Shown: positions 9,116 through 18,498, counted from the first letter of the stretch. The stretch: DNA of 64,000 nucleotides from Mesorhizobium sp. SARCC-RB16n (GCF_008520305.1 NZ_ML703260.1:99281-163280), one strand, 5' to 3'. Notes: generated by a model from the sequence alone, not told the origin. Numbers and translations are program-made.

Positions 9116-11029
9116 TCAAGCCACGCCAGCGATTGCCCTGGCGAATTCGCTTGCCGAGAAAGGTTCGAGGTCGTCGACCTGTTCCCCGACGCCGATGAAA
9201 TAGACCGGCAATCTGTGCTTTGCCGCGATCGCCACCAGAATACCGCCGCGCGCCGTGCCGTCCAGCTTGGTCATAACCAGTCCGTTGACGCCGGCGACAT
9301 TGCGGAAGATCTCGACCTGGTTGAGTGCATTCTGGCCGGTGGTGGCGTCGACCGTCTGCAGCACTGTGTGCGGCGCTTCGGGATCGAGCTTGCCCAGCAC
9401 CCGCACGATCTTTTCCAGTTCCGCCATCAGTTCGGTCTTGTTCTGCAGCCGGCCGGCGGTGTCGATGATCAGCACGTCGGAGCCCGCTTCTTTTGCCCGT
9501 TCGAAGGCATCGTAGGCGAGACCGGCGGCATCGGCGCCGAGCTTGGAGGCAATGACGGGCGATTTCGTGCGCTCGCCCCAGATCTTCAATTGCTCGATCG
9601 CGGCGGCGCGAAAGGTGTCGCCCGCGGCCAGCATCACCGACAGGCCGCCATCGGTCAGCTTGGCGGCGAGCTTGCCGATCGTCGTGGTCTTGCCGGTGCC
9701 GTTGACGCCGACCACCAGGATGACATGCGGCTTGTGCGACAGATCGAGCTCGAGCGGTTTCGCGACCGGGGCGAGCACCTTCTCCACCTCGGCCGCCATG
9801 ACGGCACGCACCTCCGTATCGGAAACATCCTTGCCGTAGCGGCTGGCGGCCAGTGAATCGGTGACGCGCAGCGCCGTTTCCACGCCGAGATCGGCACGGA
9901 TCAGCACATCCTCCAGGTCCTGCAGCGTCTCCTCGTCCAGCTTGCGCTTGGTGAAGACGCCGGCGATGTTGCCGGTCAGCTCGCGCGAGGACCGGGCAAG
10001 CCCGTCGCGCATGCGCTGGAACCAGGATCGCCTCGGCGCCGGCTCGGGCGCCTTCCGCGGCTCGGCCTTCTGCTCGACCTTCTTGGCGACGGTCACCTTG
10101 CCGGGCGCGGGTTTTGGCTCGGGTTGCGGGACCGATTGAGGCTCGGGCGCAACCTCGGCGATGACCGGCTGTGTTTCGACCGGCGCCGGCTGGCGAATGG
10201 GCGGCGCAATTTCGGCTGGTGGAGCTGTCTCGACCGGGAGTGAGATAATCTCCGCGGGCTGGCGCTGCCCCTCACCCTCTCCCCGTGAAGGACGGGGAGA
10301 GGGGGGCGTCAGCGTTGAGGCTACTTCTTCGATGTCTGTAGTAGGAGCGCCGGCGATGGTGTCAGCGCCCTCCTCCCCGTCCCTATACGGGGAGAAGGCG
10401 CCGGCAGGCGGATGAGGGGCGGCGCCGACCTCTGAAGCTGGCTGCTCGTAGGCGGGCGGAGGGACTTCAACCGACGATGGCGTAGGCACTTCGACCGGTG
10501 CAGGCACTTCGACCGGCGGCGTCGGCACTTCGACGGGTGCGGGTTCCGGTTGCCTTTCCGGGCGCGACGGGACGATCTCCGGCTCGGACGGCGCGGGTGG
10601 CGGCACTTCTTGCGGCTGTGGCTCGGGCGTGGGCTCCGGCACGACCGGCGTTGTCGGGACCTCTTCGGGCGCGGGCGGTTCAGGCGTCTCGGGCGGGGGT
10701 GCCGGTTTCTCTTCCGGCGCAGGCTCCGGCTGCGGTTCCGGTTCTGACGGAACGACCGGCTCCGGCGCTGGCGGAATGGTGGGGACAGGTTCGGGCTTGG
10801 GCTCCTCGCGCTCCGGTCTAGGCGCGGCCTCGACCGGAGCGGGCGCCGGCGCGGCTTCCGCCGCCGGCTCCTCGCGCTTCAGAAACTCCGGCACGGCCTG
10901 CTCGGCCGCCGGCTTCAGCGCGTCGAGCTGGTCCCATTTGATCGGTGGCAGCGGGGCGGTCTCGTCGATGCGCTCCTCGACCACCTCCTTTTTGCCGAAC
11001 GAAAATATCTTCTTGAAAAAACCAGCCAT
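9116..11029 (-). CDS. ftsY: Signal recognition particle receptor FtsY
   Basis: The GTPase receptor that docks SRP-ribosome complexes at the inner membrane. At 637 residues it is long for the family, because residues 35-330 form a Pro/Glu/Ala-rich acidic linker. The NG domain follows: GVNGTGKTTT (441-450), DTFRAAA, DTAGR (523-527) and TKLDG (587-591). About 51 residues of the linker (204-254) are the translation of a palindromic genomic repeat (10267-10420). The extreme N-terminus MAGFFKKIFSFGKKEV is a probable membrane-targeting amphipathic stretch. The upstream gene mtaB is 12 bp away, so the two are likely co-transcribed. Confidence 0.97.
   Translation of the reverse strand: MAGFFKKIFSFGKKEVVEERIDETAPLPPIKWDQLDALKPAAEQAVPEFLKREEPAAEAAPAPAPVEAAPRPEREEPKPEPVPTIPPAPEPVVPSEPEPQPEPAPEEKPAPPPETPEPPAPEEVPTTPVVPEPTPEPQPQEVPPPAPSEPEIVPSRPERQPEPAPVEVPTPPVEVPAPVEVPTPSSVEVPPPAYEQPASEVGAAPHPPAGAFSPYRDGEEGADTIAGAPTTDIEEVASTLTPPSPRPSRGEGEGQRQPAEIISLPVETAPPAEIAPPIRQPAPVETQPVIAEVAPEPQSVPQPEPKPAPGKVTVAKKVEQKAEPRKAPEPAPRRSWFQRMRDGLARSSRELTGNIAGVFTKRKLDEETLQDLEDVLIRADLGVETALRVTDSLAASRYGKDVSDTEVRAVMAAEVEKVLAPVAKPLELDLSHKPHVILVVGVNGTGKTTTIGKLAAKLTDGGLSVMLAAGDTFRAAAIEQLKIWGERTKSPVIASKLGADAAGLAYDAFERAKEAGSDVLIIDTAGRLQNKTELMAELEKIVRVLGKLDPEAPHTVLQTVDATTGQNALNQVEIFRNVAGVNGLVMTKLDGTARGGILVAIAAKHRLPVYFIGVGEQVDDLEPFSASEFARAIAGVA
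10267..10420. repeat. Palindromic repeat element inserted in frame within ftsY
   Basis: The element is bounded by GCCCCTCA (10267-10274) and its exact reverse complement TGAGGGGC (10413-10420). It contains two strong hairpins: CTCTCCCCGT/ACGGGGAGAG near 10278-10302, and CTCCCCGT/ACGGGGAG near 10372-10393. It resembles intergenic palindromic repeats I recall from rhizobia. Here it is translated as part of the disordered FtsY linker without breaking the frame. Confidence 0.8.
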
Positions 11030-11041
11030 GCTTTTGCGTTC

Positions 11042-12367
11042 TCAGGCGGCGCGGGCGGCAAGGGGAGCGGCTGTCAGCCGGATACCATCGTGGCCGGTTA
11101 TATCAGCTTCGACGATCTCTCCCGGCGCGCCGGTGCCGAGTGCGGCAAGCGTGAACCCTTCGGTGCGACCAAGACCGTCGCGCTCGATCAGGATCGACTG
11201 GCGGCTGCCGGCGAGCGAAGACAGATGCCTGGCATAGGCCGCTTCGCCGGCGGCGCGCAGCCGGGCGGCGCGCTGCTTGACGAGCTCGCGACGCAGCTGA
11301 GGCATGCGCGCGGCGGGTGTGCCTTCGCGCGGTGAAAACGGGAAGACGTGGAGATGGGTCAGGCCGCATTCCTCGACGATTTCCAGCGAATTCTCGAACA
11401 TGGCGTCGGTCTCGGTCGGAAAGCCGGCGATGATGTCGGCGCCGAAAACAATGCCGGGACGCAGCTTGCGCACATCCTCGCAAAAGCGGATCGACTGATC
11501 ACGCAGATGCCGGCGCTTCATGCGCTTCAGGATCATGTCGTCACCCGATTGCAGCGACAGGTGCAGATGCGGCATCAGCCGCGGCTCGGTGGCGATGGCG
11601 TCGAGCAAATCGTCATCAGCCTCGATCGAATCGATCGAGGACAGCCGCAGGCGCTTCACGTCGGGCACCTGCCTGAGAATGGTCTTCACCAGCTTGCCGA
11701 GCTTCGGCGCACCTGGCAGATCGGCGCCGAAAGACGTCATGTCGACGCCGGTCAGCACGATCTCGGCATAACCGTTGCCCGCCAGCCGCTTGACCTGCTC
11801 GACCACGGCGCCCATCGGCACCGAGCGCGAATTGCCGCGGCCATAGGGGATGATGCAGAAGGTGCAGCGGTGATCGCAGCCGTTCTGCACCTGCACGAAG
11901 GCGCGTGCCCGGCCCTCGATGGCGTCGACCATGTGGCCGGCGGTCTCGCGCACCGAGAAGATGTCGTTGACGCGCGCTTTCTCGGTGTCGTTGACACCGA
12001 AATCGGGCAGCGCGCGATAGGAATTGGCCTTGAGCTTTTCCTCATTGCCAAGGACGAGGTCGACCTCGTCCATGGCGGCGAATTTTTCGGACTCGGTCTG
12101 CGCGGCGCAGCCGGTGACGATGATGCGCGCGGCCGGGTTGTCGCGGCGCGCCTTGCGGATCGCCTGCCTGGCCTGGCGCACCGCTTCGCCGGTGACGGCA
12201 CAGGTGTTGAAGATGACGGCGCCACCGGCCAACGCGGCGAGGCCGGCACTTTCGGCCTCGCGCCGCATCACTTCGGACTCATAGGTATTGAGGCGGCAGC
12301 CGAAGGTCACCACGTCGATGCGGCCGGGCTGCTTCGCCACGTCGACGTCTTTGGCAAGAGCGGACAT
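11042..12367 (-). CDS. mtaB: tRNA t6A37 methylthiotransferase MtaB
   Basis: A radical-SAM enzyme that adds a methylthio group to t6A37 of tRNA. The 441-residue protein has the N-terminal UPF0004 domain (TFGCRLNTYE, FNTCAVTGEA, TGCAAQ) and the radical-SAM CxxxCxxC motif GCDHRCTFCIIPYGRG. A TRAM-like C-terminal region follows. The longer frame upstream is rejected because [10 protein letters not shown] at 12367 restores the family N-terminus and overlaps the dapF stop as TGATG, indicating translational coupling. The next gene downstream is ftsY. Confidence 0.95.
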   Translation of the reverse strand: MSALAKDVDVAKQPGRIDVVTFGCRLNTYESEVMRREAESAGLAALAGGAVIFNTCAVTGEAVRQARQAIRKARRDNPAARIIVTGCAAQTESEKFAAMDEVDLVLGNEEKLKANSYRALPDFGVNDTEKARVNDIFSVRETAGHMVDAIEGRARAFVQVQNGCDHRCTFCIIPYGRGNSRSVPMGAVVEQVKRLAGNGYAEIVLTGVDMTSFGADLPGAPKLGKLVKTILRQVPDVKRLRLSSIDSIEADDDLLDAIATEPRLMPHLHLSLQSGDDMILKRMKRRHLRDQSIRFCEDVRKLRPGIVFGADIIAGFPTETDAMFENSLEIVEECGLTHLHVFPFSPREGTPAARMPQLRRELVKQRAARLRAAGEAAYARHLSSLAGSRQSILIERDGLGRTEGFTLAALGTGAPGEIVEADITGHDGIRLTAAPLAARAA

Positions 12368-13251
12368 CAGGCCGCGCTTTCGGTATCGCGGGCCCATTTT
12401 CCGGTCGACGGATCGAAGCTGCCGGAAAATTCCCATTCGGCCGCACCGATCAGGATGACGTGGTCGTCGTCGCGCCACTCGACATGCAGCGTGCCGCCGC
12501 CGGGGGTCAGCAGGCTGACGCCGCGGCCCGTGCGCCTGGTGCGGGCCGCTGCCACCACAGCAGCGCAAGCCGCCGAGCCGCAGGCCTTGGTCAGGCCGGC
12601 GCCACGCTCCCAGGTGCGGATGATCATGCTGGCTGGCGAGGTCACCTGCGCGATGGTTATGTTGGCGCGCTCGGGAAAGATCGGATGGTTTTCGAGCAGC
12701 GGGCCGAAACGGTCGAGTTCATAGGTCCAGACGTCGCCGTCGACCCAGAAGATGGCGTGCGGATTGCCCATCGAGACGGCGGAGGGCGAATGCAGCACCG
12801 GGGCGTCGATAGGGCCGACCTGCAACTCGATCGTGCGGGTGTCGCGGAACTCCTCGGCCAGCGGAATGTCGCGCCAGCCGAAGCGCGGCGTGCCCATGTC
12901 GACCGAGATCGAGCCATCGGCGTGTTCGCGGGCGTTGAGGATGCCGGCCACGGTCTCGAAGGTGAAGGTCTTCTCGCCGGTCTCGGCGGCCAGCGCCTGG
13001 ACGACGCAGCGCATACCGTTGCCGCAAGCCTGAGCGCCCGACCCGTCGGAATTCAGGATGTCGACGAAATAGGCGGTGCCCGGCGTCCTGGCGTCGTGGA
13101 TTGCCATGATCTGATCGAACCGCGTCGCCGCGTCGGCGTTGAGCGCGATGGCCGCGGCCGCCGTTACCCGATCCGCACGGCCACGCATGTCGGCAACGAT
13201 GATCTCGTTGCCGATGCCGTTCATCTTGGCGAAAGGGGCCGTGCCTGCCAT
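12367..13251 (-). CDS. dapF: Diaminopimelate epimerase
   Basis: Converts LL- to meso-diaminopimelate for peptidoglycan and lysine synthesis, in the cytosol. The 294-residue protein contains both catalytic thiol motifs, [10 protein letters not shown] and [10 protein letters not shown]. The N-terminal [12 protein letters not shown] and internal [11 protein letters not shown] are family signatures. It is the first gene of a minus-strand block followed by mtaB (1-base overlap), ftsY and yciB. Confidence 0.96.
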   Translation of the reverse strand: MAGTAPFAKMNGIGNEIIVADMRGRADRVTAAAAIALNADAATRFDQIMAIHDARTPGTAYFVDILNSDGSGAQACGNGMRCVVQALAAETGEKTFTFETVAGILNAREHADGSISVDMGTPRFGWRDIPLAEEFRDTRTIELQVGPIDAPVLHSPSAVSMGNPHAIFWVDGDVWTYELDRFGPLLENHPIFPERANITIAQVTSPASMIIRTWERGAGLTKACGSAACAAVVAAARTRRTGRGVSLLTPGGGTLHVEWRDDDHVILIGAAEWEFSGSFDPSTGKWARDTESAA

Positions 13252-13344
13252 TGCTCCGAAAATTCCATGTCCGTTCGGCGCTATATGGCGGAAACGGGCA
13301 GGAATTACCAGTGCGCAGCCGCTTTGACGGCGAAGGCGCCGGAC

Positions 13345-13506
13345 TTACGTCACCGCGAAGACCCCAAGCAAGATCAACAGGAAGATGATGAGCACGACGC
13401 CGATGAGAATGCGTGCGCCTGTGGCGGCGGCACCGGCCAGCGCCGGCATGCCAAGCAGGCTCGCCGCCGCGGCGATGATCAGGAGAATGATGATCCATTT
13501 GAGCAT
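13345..13506 (-). CDS. DUF1328 small membrane protein
   Basis: A 53-residue, almost entirely hydrophobic protein with two membrane helices separated by a Gly/Ala-rich turn (MLKWIIILLIIAAAASLLGM; GARILIGVVLIIFLLILLG). This is the YtjA/DUF1328 pattern, often seen in stress-responsive loci of Rhizobiales. The start at 13506 gives the family N-terminus; the GTG-like extension upstream is unneeded. No function is established. Confidence 0.8.
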   Translation of the reverse strand: MLKWIIILLIIAAAASLLGMPALAGAAATGARILIGVVLIIFLLILLGVFAVT

Positions 13507-13604
13507 GGAAACGCCTCGCAAGCCGAACACATTGAAACCGGTTGAAAAACGCGGCTGTCGTGCTTGGGTTCCAAGGCTGAGAGATAGCGCCTTGCAGGTG
13601 TCGT

Positions 13605-14165
13605 TCAGTCGACGCCGATCGAACGAATGACCCGCGCCGGGTTTCCGCCGACCAAGGTATTCGGGGGGACGTTCCTGGTGACCACCGAACCCGCGGCCAC
13701 AACCGCGTTTTCGCCCACCGTTACTCCGCCGATAACGGTCGCACCGGCCGCGATCCAGACGTTTCTTTCGATCACGATGGGCTTCCCGATCGTGACCGCG
13801 CGGCGCTGCGATGGGTCAAGCGGATGTCCCGCCGTGATGATGCTCACATTCGGCCCGACCATCACATCGTCGGCGATGTCGAGGCCGCCGAGGTCATAGA
13901 AAGTGCAGTTCTGATTGATGAAGACATTACGCCCGACACGGATTTCGTCCCCGCCGGCCGTATAGAATGGCGGAATCAGCAAGAAACTCTCGTCCACCTC
14001 CTTGCCGATGAGCTGGCCGAACAAGGTCCTGACTTCGTCCGCATCGTCGAACGTCAAACGGTTAAGCCGGGCGGTGATCGCCATCGCCCGTTTGACATTC
14101 GCCAGCATGGATGCGGATTCGGGTGTCCTGCGGTGAATTATCCTGGTGCCGTCTCCATCGGACAT
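13605..14165 (-). CDS. Sugar O-acetyltransferase, hexapeptide-repeat (NodL/LacA-like)
   Basis: A 186-residue left-handed beta-helix acetyltransferase. Hexapeptide repeats occupy roughly residues 75-180. The active-site stretch NQNCTFYDLGGLDIADDVMV and SIITAGHPLDPSQRR carry the conserved catalytic histidine context of maltose/galactoside acetyltransferases. C-terminal VVAAGSVVTRNVPPNTLVGG is classic. The sequence is NodL-like in fold, but there are no nodulation genes nearby, so a symbiosis role is not supported. Confidence 0.87.
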   Translation of the reverse strand: MSDGDGTRIIHRRTPESASMLANVKRAMAITARLNRLTFDDADEVRTLFGQLIGKEVDESFLLIPPFYTAGGDEIRVGRNVFINQNCTFYDLGGLDIADDVMVGPNVSIITAGHPLDPSQRRAVTIGKPIVIERNVWIAAGATVIGGVTVGENAVVAAGSVVTRNVPPNTLVGGNPARVIRSIGVD

Positions 14166-14186
14166 CCGTCGTTTCCCCGGAACGCC

Positions 14187-14753
14187 CTAGCCGGCGATCT
14201 CGACATCCGTGCTGAAGGGGGCCGTCTTGCTCGAATTCTCGTCATGCATGACGAAGTCGCACCGGTACTTGCCGGGCGGCAAGCCGGTGAGCGAAAGGTC
14301 CAGTTTGAAGAACAGTTCGCGGTTGTGCGAACGGGATGCGACCTGCACGCGACCGATCTTTTCAAACGTGCCGAGTTTTTCACCGGCTTCGGAAAGCACG
14401 GTAAGGTCGACGGACAGCGCGATCGAGCTGTTGCCAAGCCCGTCCGAGCCATAGCCGTAGCCGACCGGCTCCATGTAGAGGACGACCTGCTCGCCGGGTT
14501 TGTAAACATGATTGGCGCGTTCGCTGTAAATCCCAAAGCCGGAGGCGGTATCCACTTGCTTGACGTTCATCACGCCAAGCGGCATCGCCTTCCAGAGCGC
14601 CTCCTCGCCGCTGTGGAATTTCTCCAGCGCACCGGCGCCGTCGCCCGACTGGAGAAGTTTTTCGGCCTCCGCCGCCTTGTCGCTGATTTCGCCCGCGAAA
14701 GCCGCCGGCACCGAGACCGCCAGCGCCAAAAGAGCTGCCATGATCGACTTCAT
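14187..14753 (-). CDS. Secreted protein of unknown function
   Basis: A 188-residue protein with a clear Sec signal peptide (MKSIMAALLALAVSVPAAFA, cleavage after about residue 20). The mature part is predicted to be mostly beta-strand, with recurring aromatic and Gly patches such as YMEPVGYGYGSDGLGNS. I do not recognise the family. It lies 21 bp upstream of the acetyltransferase gene in the same orientation, so they may be co-expressed. Confidence 0.75.
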   Translation of the reverse strand: MKSIMAALLALAVSVPAAFAGEISDKAAEAEKLLQSGDGAGALEKFHSGEEALWKAMPLGVMNVKQVDTASGFGIYSERANHVYKPGEQVVLYMEPVGYGYGSDGLGNSSIALSVDLTVLSEAGEKLGTFEKIGRVQVASRSHNRELFFKLDLSLTGLPPGKYRCDFVMHDENSSKTAPFSTDVEIAG

Positions 14754-14833
14754 CTGATTCCCCTATCCTGTCCGCGGATGACCATCAGCGAAAAGCATGG
14801 CAGCGTAAACAGTCATTCTGGCTGTCGAGGCCA

Positions 14834-15844
14834 TCATATTCGGGGCACTTCCCAGACCTCGCCGGGCCGCAACGCACGGAACAGCTCTCGCGGCAGGCCT
14901 TCGGCGTCAAGCGCTTCGACCAGTTTCCGGACCGGCTCGTCGAATGGCTCGTCAGTGAGCTGGAACGTGCCCCAATGGCAGCCGGCGGCGAAGGTGGCGT
15001 TGCACAACAACATGCCCTGGACCGCTTCCTCGGGGTTCTGGTGCTGCGGCGCCATGAACCAGCGTGGTTCGTATGCACCGATCGGCAGGATGGCGAAGCG
15101 GAAGCCGCCATGTTTTTCCGCCATCAGCCGGTAGTTGATGCCGTCGTGGAAGCCGGTATCGCCGGCGAAATAGATTCTTCCGCCCGGCGTCTCGATGACG
15201 AAGCCGGCCCACAGCGCCATGCGCCGGTCTCGCGCTCCGCGCGCCGACCAGTGATGCGCGGGCTCGACATGAATGGCGGTGCCGTTGGAGACATCCACCC
15301 TGTCGCCCCAGTCATGCGCGGAAAGCCGCATGCCGGGCACAGCGGCGGCGATGATGGCATCGTTGCCGAGCGGCGTCACCACCAGCGGATCGTGCTTGTC
15401 CTTCAGCTGCCTCAGCGTGGCAAGGTCGAGATGGTCATAGTGGTTGTGGCTGACCAGCACGACGTCGATCACCGGCAGATCGCCAAAAGCGATACCCGGC
15501 GGATTGACGCGTCTGGGTCCGGCAAAGGAGAACGGCGAGGTGCGCTCTGACCACACCGGATCGGTGAGGATGTTCAGCCCGGCGGTCTGGATCAGCAAGG
15601 TGGAATGGCCGACCATGGTCACAGCCAGATCGCCACCTTCGACCGTCGCGGCCGGCTTTGCCTGCGCAAAGGGGCTCGGGCCGGCAGGCGGCCATTTCGA
15701 GCGTTGGCCGCCGAACCGCCATCTCAGCAGATCCGTGAAGCGGCCGGGCATCCGGCCGCCGGGATTGAAGAACAGGGTGCCGTCGAAATGATCGCTTGAT
15801 GGCCCGCTGTAGTAGCGGTTGGCGGCTTTCTGTCTCGCTGCCAA
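14834..15844 (-). CDS. Metallo-beta-lactamase-fold hydrolase (UlaG/NAPE-PLD-like)
   Basis: A 336-residue member of the MBL superfamily. The metal ligand motif HNHYDH is at residues 133-138. Further ligands are consistent with HVEPAHHWSARG and YFAGDTGFHDG. The N-terminal YYSGPSSDHFDGTLFFNPGG matches the NAPE-PLD/UlaG-like branch that hydrolyses phosphodiesters or lactones. No neighbouring gene indicates the substrate. The gene is monocistronic on the minus strand. Confidence 0.88.
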   Translation of the reverse strand: MAARQKAANRYYSGPSSDHFDGTLFFNPGGRMPGRFTDLLRWRFGGQRSKWPPAGPSPFAQAKPAATVEGGDLAVTMVGHSTLLIQTAGLNILTDPVWSERTSPFSFAGPRRVNPPGIAFGDLPVIDVVLVSHNHYDHLDLATLRQLKDKHDPLVVTPLGNDAIIAAAVPGMRLSAHDWGDRVDVSNGTAIHVEPAHHWSARGARDRRMALWAGFVIETPGGRIYFAGDTGFHDGINYRLMAEKHGGFRFAILPIGAYEPRWFMAPQHQNPEEAVQGMLLCNATFAAGCHWGTFQLTDEPFDEPVRKLVEALDAEGLPRELFRALRPGEVWEVPRI

Positions 15845-16100
15845 GGTTTGCGCTCCAGCGGGTTTCGGCTCCTAGACATAGGCCTTGCTCCGGTGGGTGC
15901 AAGCGGTAGGCGCGAATAGGAGAGGGCGGGGCCTTGGACGACATCCCTGAACTTCGGCAGTGGTGCGACAAATTTGCAACAATTCGTGCCGCAAATCCTA
16001 TTTTAACCATATCGGGTTGAAATTTTGCCACCTTCTCCATCTTGGTGGAGGTGAGATTGCGCGGACGGCGTCCCCCCAGCCGAATCCGACGGAGGTTGTA

Positions 16101-16640
16101 ATGAATTTTTCGAAAGGCGGCCTGGCGGCCGTATCCCTAGCGGCACTCGTTGCGAGCGGCTGCTCAACCTCACGCTTCTCGTCTATGGACGAACAGCAAC
16201 CGGCGCCATTGCAGGCGGCCCCTGCCGGCCAGGTGAGCTCGAATCAGCTGCCGCCGCCGGCGTCCCCCGGCACCACCGACCCGTCGCAATTCCCGACAGC
16301 GCCGGCGAACACGCAGGTTGCCTCCCTGCCGCCGGACGGCGCGGCGCCCGCGGGTGCCGCGGATCTCAACGCGGCAAGCGTCGCCGGTGTCTGGAACGTC
16401 AGCGTCTCCGGCCAGAGCTGCAAGGTGGCGACGCCGCAGACCAAGTTCGGCGCCGGCTTCCGTGCCGGACCGCTGCATTGTCCGGCGCCGATCGACGGGA
16501 TCAAGTCGTGGAACGTCGCCGGCAAGCAGCTGACGCTTTATGACGAGAATGGCGGCTCGCTGGCGCGGCTCTATTCATCGGGCGGCTCGAAATTCGACGG
16601 CCAGACTTCCAACGGACAGCCGATCTCGCTTACAAGATAG
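16101..16640 (+). CDS. omp19: Omp19-like outer-membrane lipoprotein, protease-inhibitor type
   Basis: A 179-residue lipoprotein. The lipobox LVASGC places the acylated cysteine at residue 21. A Pro/Ala-rich tether (about 22-110) leads to an AprI/Inh-like beta-barrel with VAGVWNVSVSGQSCKVATPQ, FRAGPLHCP and KFDGQTSNGQPISLTR. These closely resemble Brucella Omp19, which is known as a lysosomal-protease inhibitor. Start chosen for its GGAGG ribosome site. Whether it inhibits proteases here is inferred from family. Confidence 0.88.
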   Translation: MNFSKGGLAAVSLAALVASGCSTSRFSSMDEQQPAPLQAAPAGQVSSNQLPPPASPGTTDPSQFPTAPANTQVASLPPDGAAPAGAADLNAASVAGVWNVSVSGQSCKVATPQTKFGAGFRAGPLHCPAPIDGIKSWNVAGKQLTLYDENGGSLARLYSSGGSKFDGQTSNGQPISLTR

Positions 16641-16683
16641 GCTAGGCATGTCGATATTCAGGTGATGCCGGCCTGCGAATAGC

Positions 16684-16744
16684 GGCTTCCTGTGCTTCCG
16701 GTGCTCACGTACTTAAGTACGCTCCGCTCCGGTTCTCGGAAGCC
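16684..16744. repeat. Imperfect palindrome centred on CGTACTTAAGTACG
   Basis: The core CGTACTTAAGTACG (16708-16721) is a perfect 14-bp palindrome. Outer arms GGCTTCC/GGAAGCC and CCGG/CCGG extend the fold to about 61 bases. It follows omp19 and precedes zapE. I recall similar GTACTTAAGTAC-type hairpins scattered through proteobacterial genomes. It could act as a terminator-like or processing structure, although there is no U-run. Confidence 0.6.
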
Positions 16745-16823
16745 ACCATTCTCGGCTCGGCCTGACCTGAATCTCAACATACCTTCTCTCTTGGGCGTCC
16801 TGCTCTGAACAACGACGTGACCG

Positions 16824-18041
16824 ATGCATCTGCGTGACGGCCTCCAGACCCATGCGACCGTCAGGCAGCGCTACGACCATCTGGTGGAAACCGGTGCGAT
16901 CGAACGCGATTCCGCGCAGGAAGAGATCGCCGCCGCGCTCGACCGGCTGATCGACGAGATTTCAGCCAAGCGGCTGGCGCACAAGTCCAGTGCGCTGGGC
17001 TGGCTGTTTGCCCGCAAGCGAGAGACGCGTGAGGCGGTCAAGGGCCTCTACATCCATGGCGGTGTCGGCCGCGGCAAGACCATGCTGATGGACATGTTCT
17101 TCGAGCTGTTGCCAGTCAGGCGCAAGCGCCGCGTCCATTTCAACGACTTCATGGCCGAGGTGCAGGACCGCATCCAGAAGCACCGGCAGGCGCGCAAGGA
17201 AGGCACGGTCAGGGAGGACGATCCGATCCCGCCGGTGGCCAAGGCACTCGCCGAGCAGGCCTGGGTGCTGTGCTTCGACGAGTTCTCGGTCACCGACATC
17301 GCCGACGCCATGATCCTGTCCAGGCTGTTCTCGGCGCTGTTCGCCAACGGGGTCGTGCTGGTCGCCACCTCGAACGTGGCGCCGCAAAACCTCTATCGCG
17401 ACGGGTTGAACCGCCAGCTTTTCCTGCCGTTCATCGCCATATTGGAACGTCACGCGCGGGTGCTGTCGCTGGACAGCGACAAGGACTACCGGCTGGAAAA
17501 ACTTGCCCGCACGCCTGTCTACGTCATGCCGGCGGATGCGGCGGCCGACGAGGCCCTCGACGAGGCCTGGCAGGCCATGACGCACGGGGCGCCGACGGCC
17601 GAAACGTCGCTGACGCTCAAGGGCCGCAAGGTGATGGTGCCGGCCGCCGCCGGCGATGCCGCGCGTTTCTCCTTCGCCGATCTCTGCGAAAAGCCGCTCG
17701 GCGCGCGCGATTACCTGGCGATCGCCGGGCGGTTTTCGACAATCTTCATCGACCATGTGCCGGTATTGGGCGAAGGCAAGCGCAACGAGGCCAAGCGCTT
17801 CATCCTGTTGATCGACACGCTCTACGACCATCATATGCGCCTGGTAATGAGCGCCCAGGCGCCGCCGCACGAGCTTTACGTGGCCAAGCGCGGTGTCGAG
17901 GTGTTCGAATTCGAGCGTACGGCCTCCCGACTGATCGAGATGCAGAGCCGTGACTGGCTGGAGGATTGGGCGGAACGGCGGAAGCAATCCGTGCCGGCGG
18001 AAGCGAAGCAGGCGCAGGCTGCCGTGCCTTGGTCATCCTAA
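16824..18041 (+). CDS. zapE: Cell division protein ZapE (AFG1-like ATPase)
   Basis: A 405-residue AAA-type ATPase of the AFG1/ZapE family, implicated in Z-ring dynamics and respiratory-chain quality control. Walker A is GGVGRGKTM near residue 79. Family motifs LCFDEFSVTDIADAM, FNDFMAEVQDRI and ATSNVAPQNLYRDGLNRQ are all present. It precedes mdh, the order I recall from Rhizobiales, but a minus-strand GNAT gene lies between and overlaps its 3' end by 4 bases. Confidence 0.93.
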   Translation: MHLRDGLQTHATVRQRYDHLVETGAIERDSAQEEIAAALDRLIDEISAKRLAHKSSALGWLFARKRETREAVKGLYIHGGVGRGKTMLMDMFFELLPVRRKRRVHFNDFMAEVQDRIQKHRQARKEGTVREDDPIPPVAKALAEQAWVLCFDEFSVTDIADAMILSRLFSALFANGVVLVATSNVAPQNLYRDGLNRQLFLPFIAILERHARVLSLDSDKDYRLEKLARTPVYVMPADAAADEALDEAWQAMTHGAPTAETSLTLKGRKVMVPAAAGDAARFSFADLCEKPLGARDYLAIAGRFSTIFIDHVPVLGEGKRNEAKRFILLIDTLYDHHMRLVMSAQAPPHELYVAKRGVEVFEFERTASRLIEMQSRDWLEDWAERRKQSVPAEAKQAQAAVPWSS

Positions 18042-18466
18042 AGCCGATACACATACATCACAAAGTTCTCCGCCTCGTCATGCGGCTCCTTGCGCGTCTC
18101 ATAGAGCGCTCGCGCTGGCAGATTGTCCGGCTCAGTGCCGACCCAGGCCTCCTCGCAGCCATGCTCGCGGCCGAGCGCGAACATGGCACCGAGCATTTTG
18201 CGCGCAATGCCCCGGCGCTGGAAGGCCGGCGAGACGCCGACCTCGTCGATGTAAAGCTCGGTCGGCTTGTCGGGATGGCGGTGGATGACCGCCGCGCACT
18301 GGCCGACGACAAGGTCCCCGGCGATTGCCACGATCATGAAATGGCCCGATTGCGCGAGATAGCTGGCCAGGCGATCGGGCCGCACTGGCTCGTCGAAGAC
18401 GTCCTCGGCAACCCGCATCACAAGGGCGTCATCTCCGGGATAGAGTCTTCTGATCTCGACCGTCAT
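18038..18466 (-). CDS. GNAT family N-acetyltransferase
   Basis: A 142-residue GNAT-fold protein. The acetyl-CoA pyrophosphate loop is visible as VSPAFQRRGIARKML near residues 77-91, preceded by ELYIDEVGV on beta-4. The C-terminal ARALYETRKEP is typical. The product may act on an amine such as an antibiotic or protein N-terminus. It lies convergent to zapE with a 4-base overlap. Confidence 0.82.
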   Translation of the reverse strand: MTVEIRRLYPGDDALVMRVAEDVFDEPVRPDRLASYLAQSGHFMIVAIAGDLVVGQCAAVIHRHPDKPTELYIDEVGVSPAFQRRGIARKMLGAMFALGREHGCEEAWVGTEPDNLPARALYETRKEPHDEAENFVMYVYRL

Positions 18467-18498
18467 TGTGTAAATTCCTCCAAGTCGGCTTACAAACT

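Noticed and set aside
13605-14165. Nodulation gene nodL
   Set aside because: The fold matches, but it is shared by many sugar acetyltransferases and no nod genes or nod box are near.
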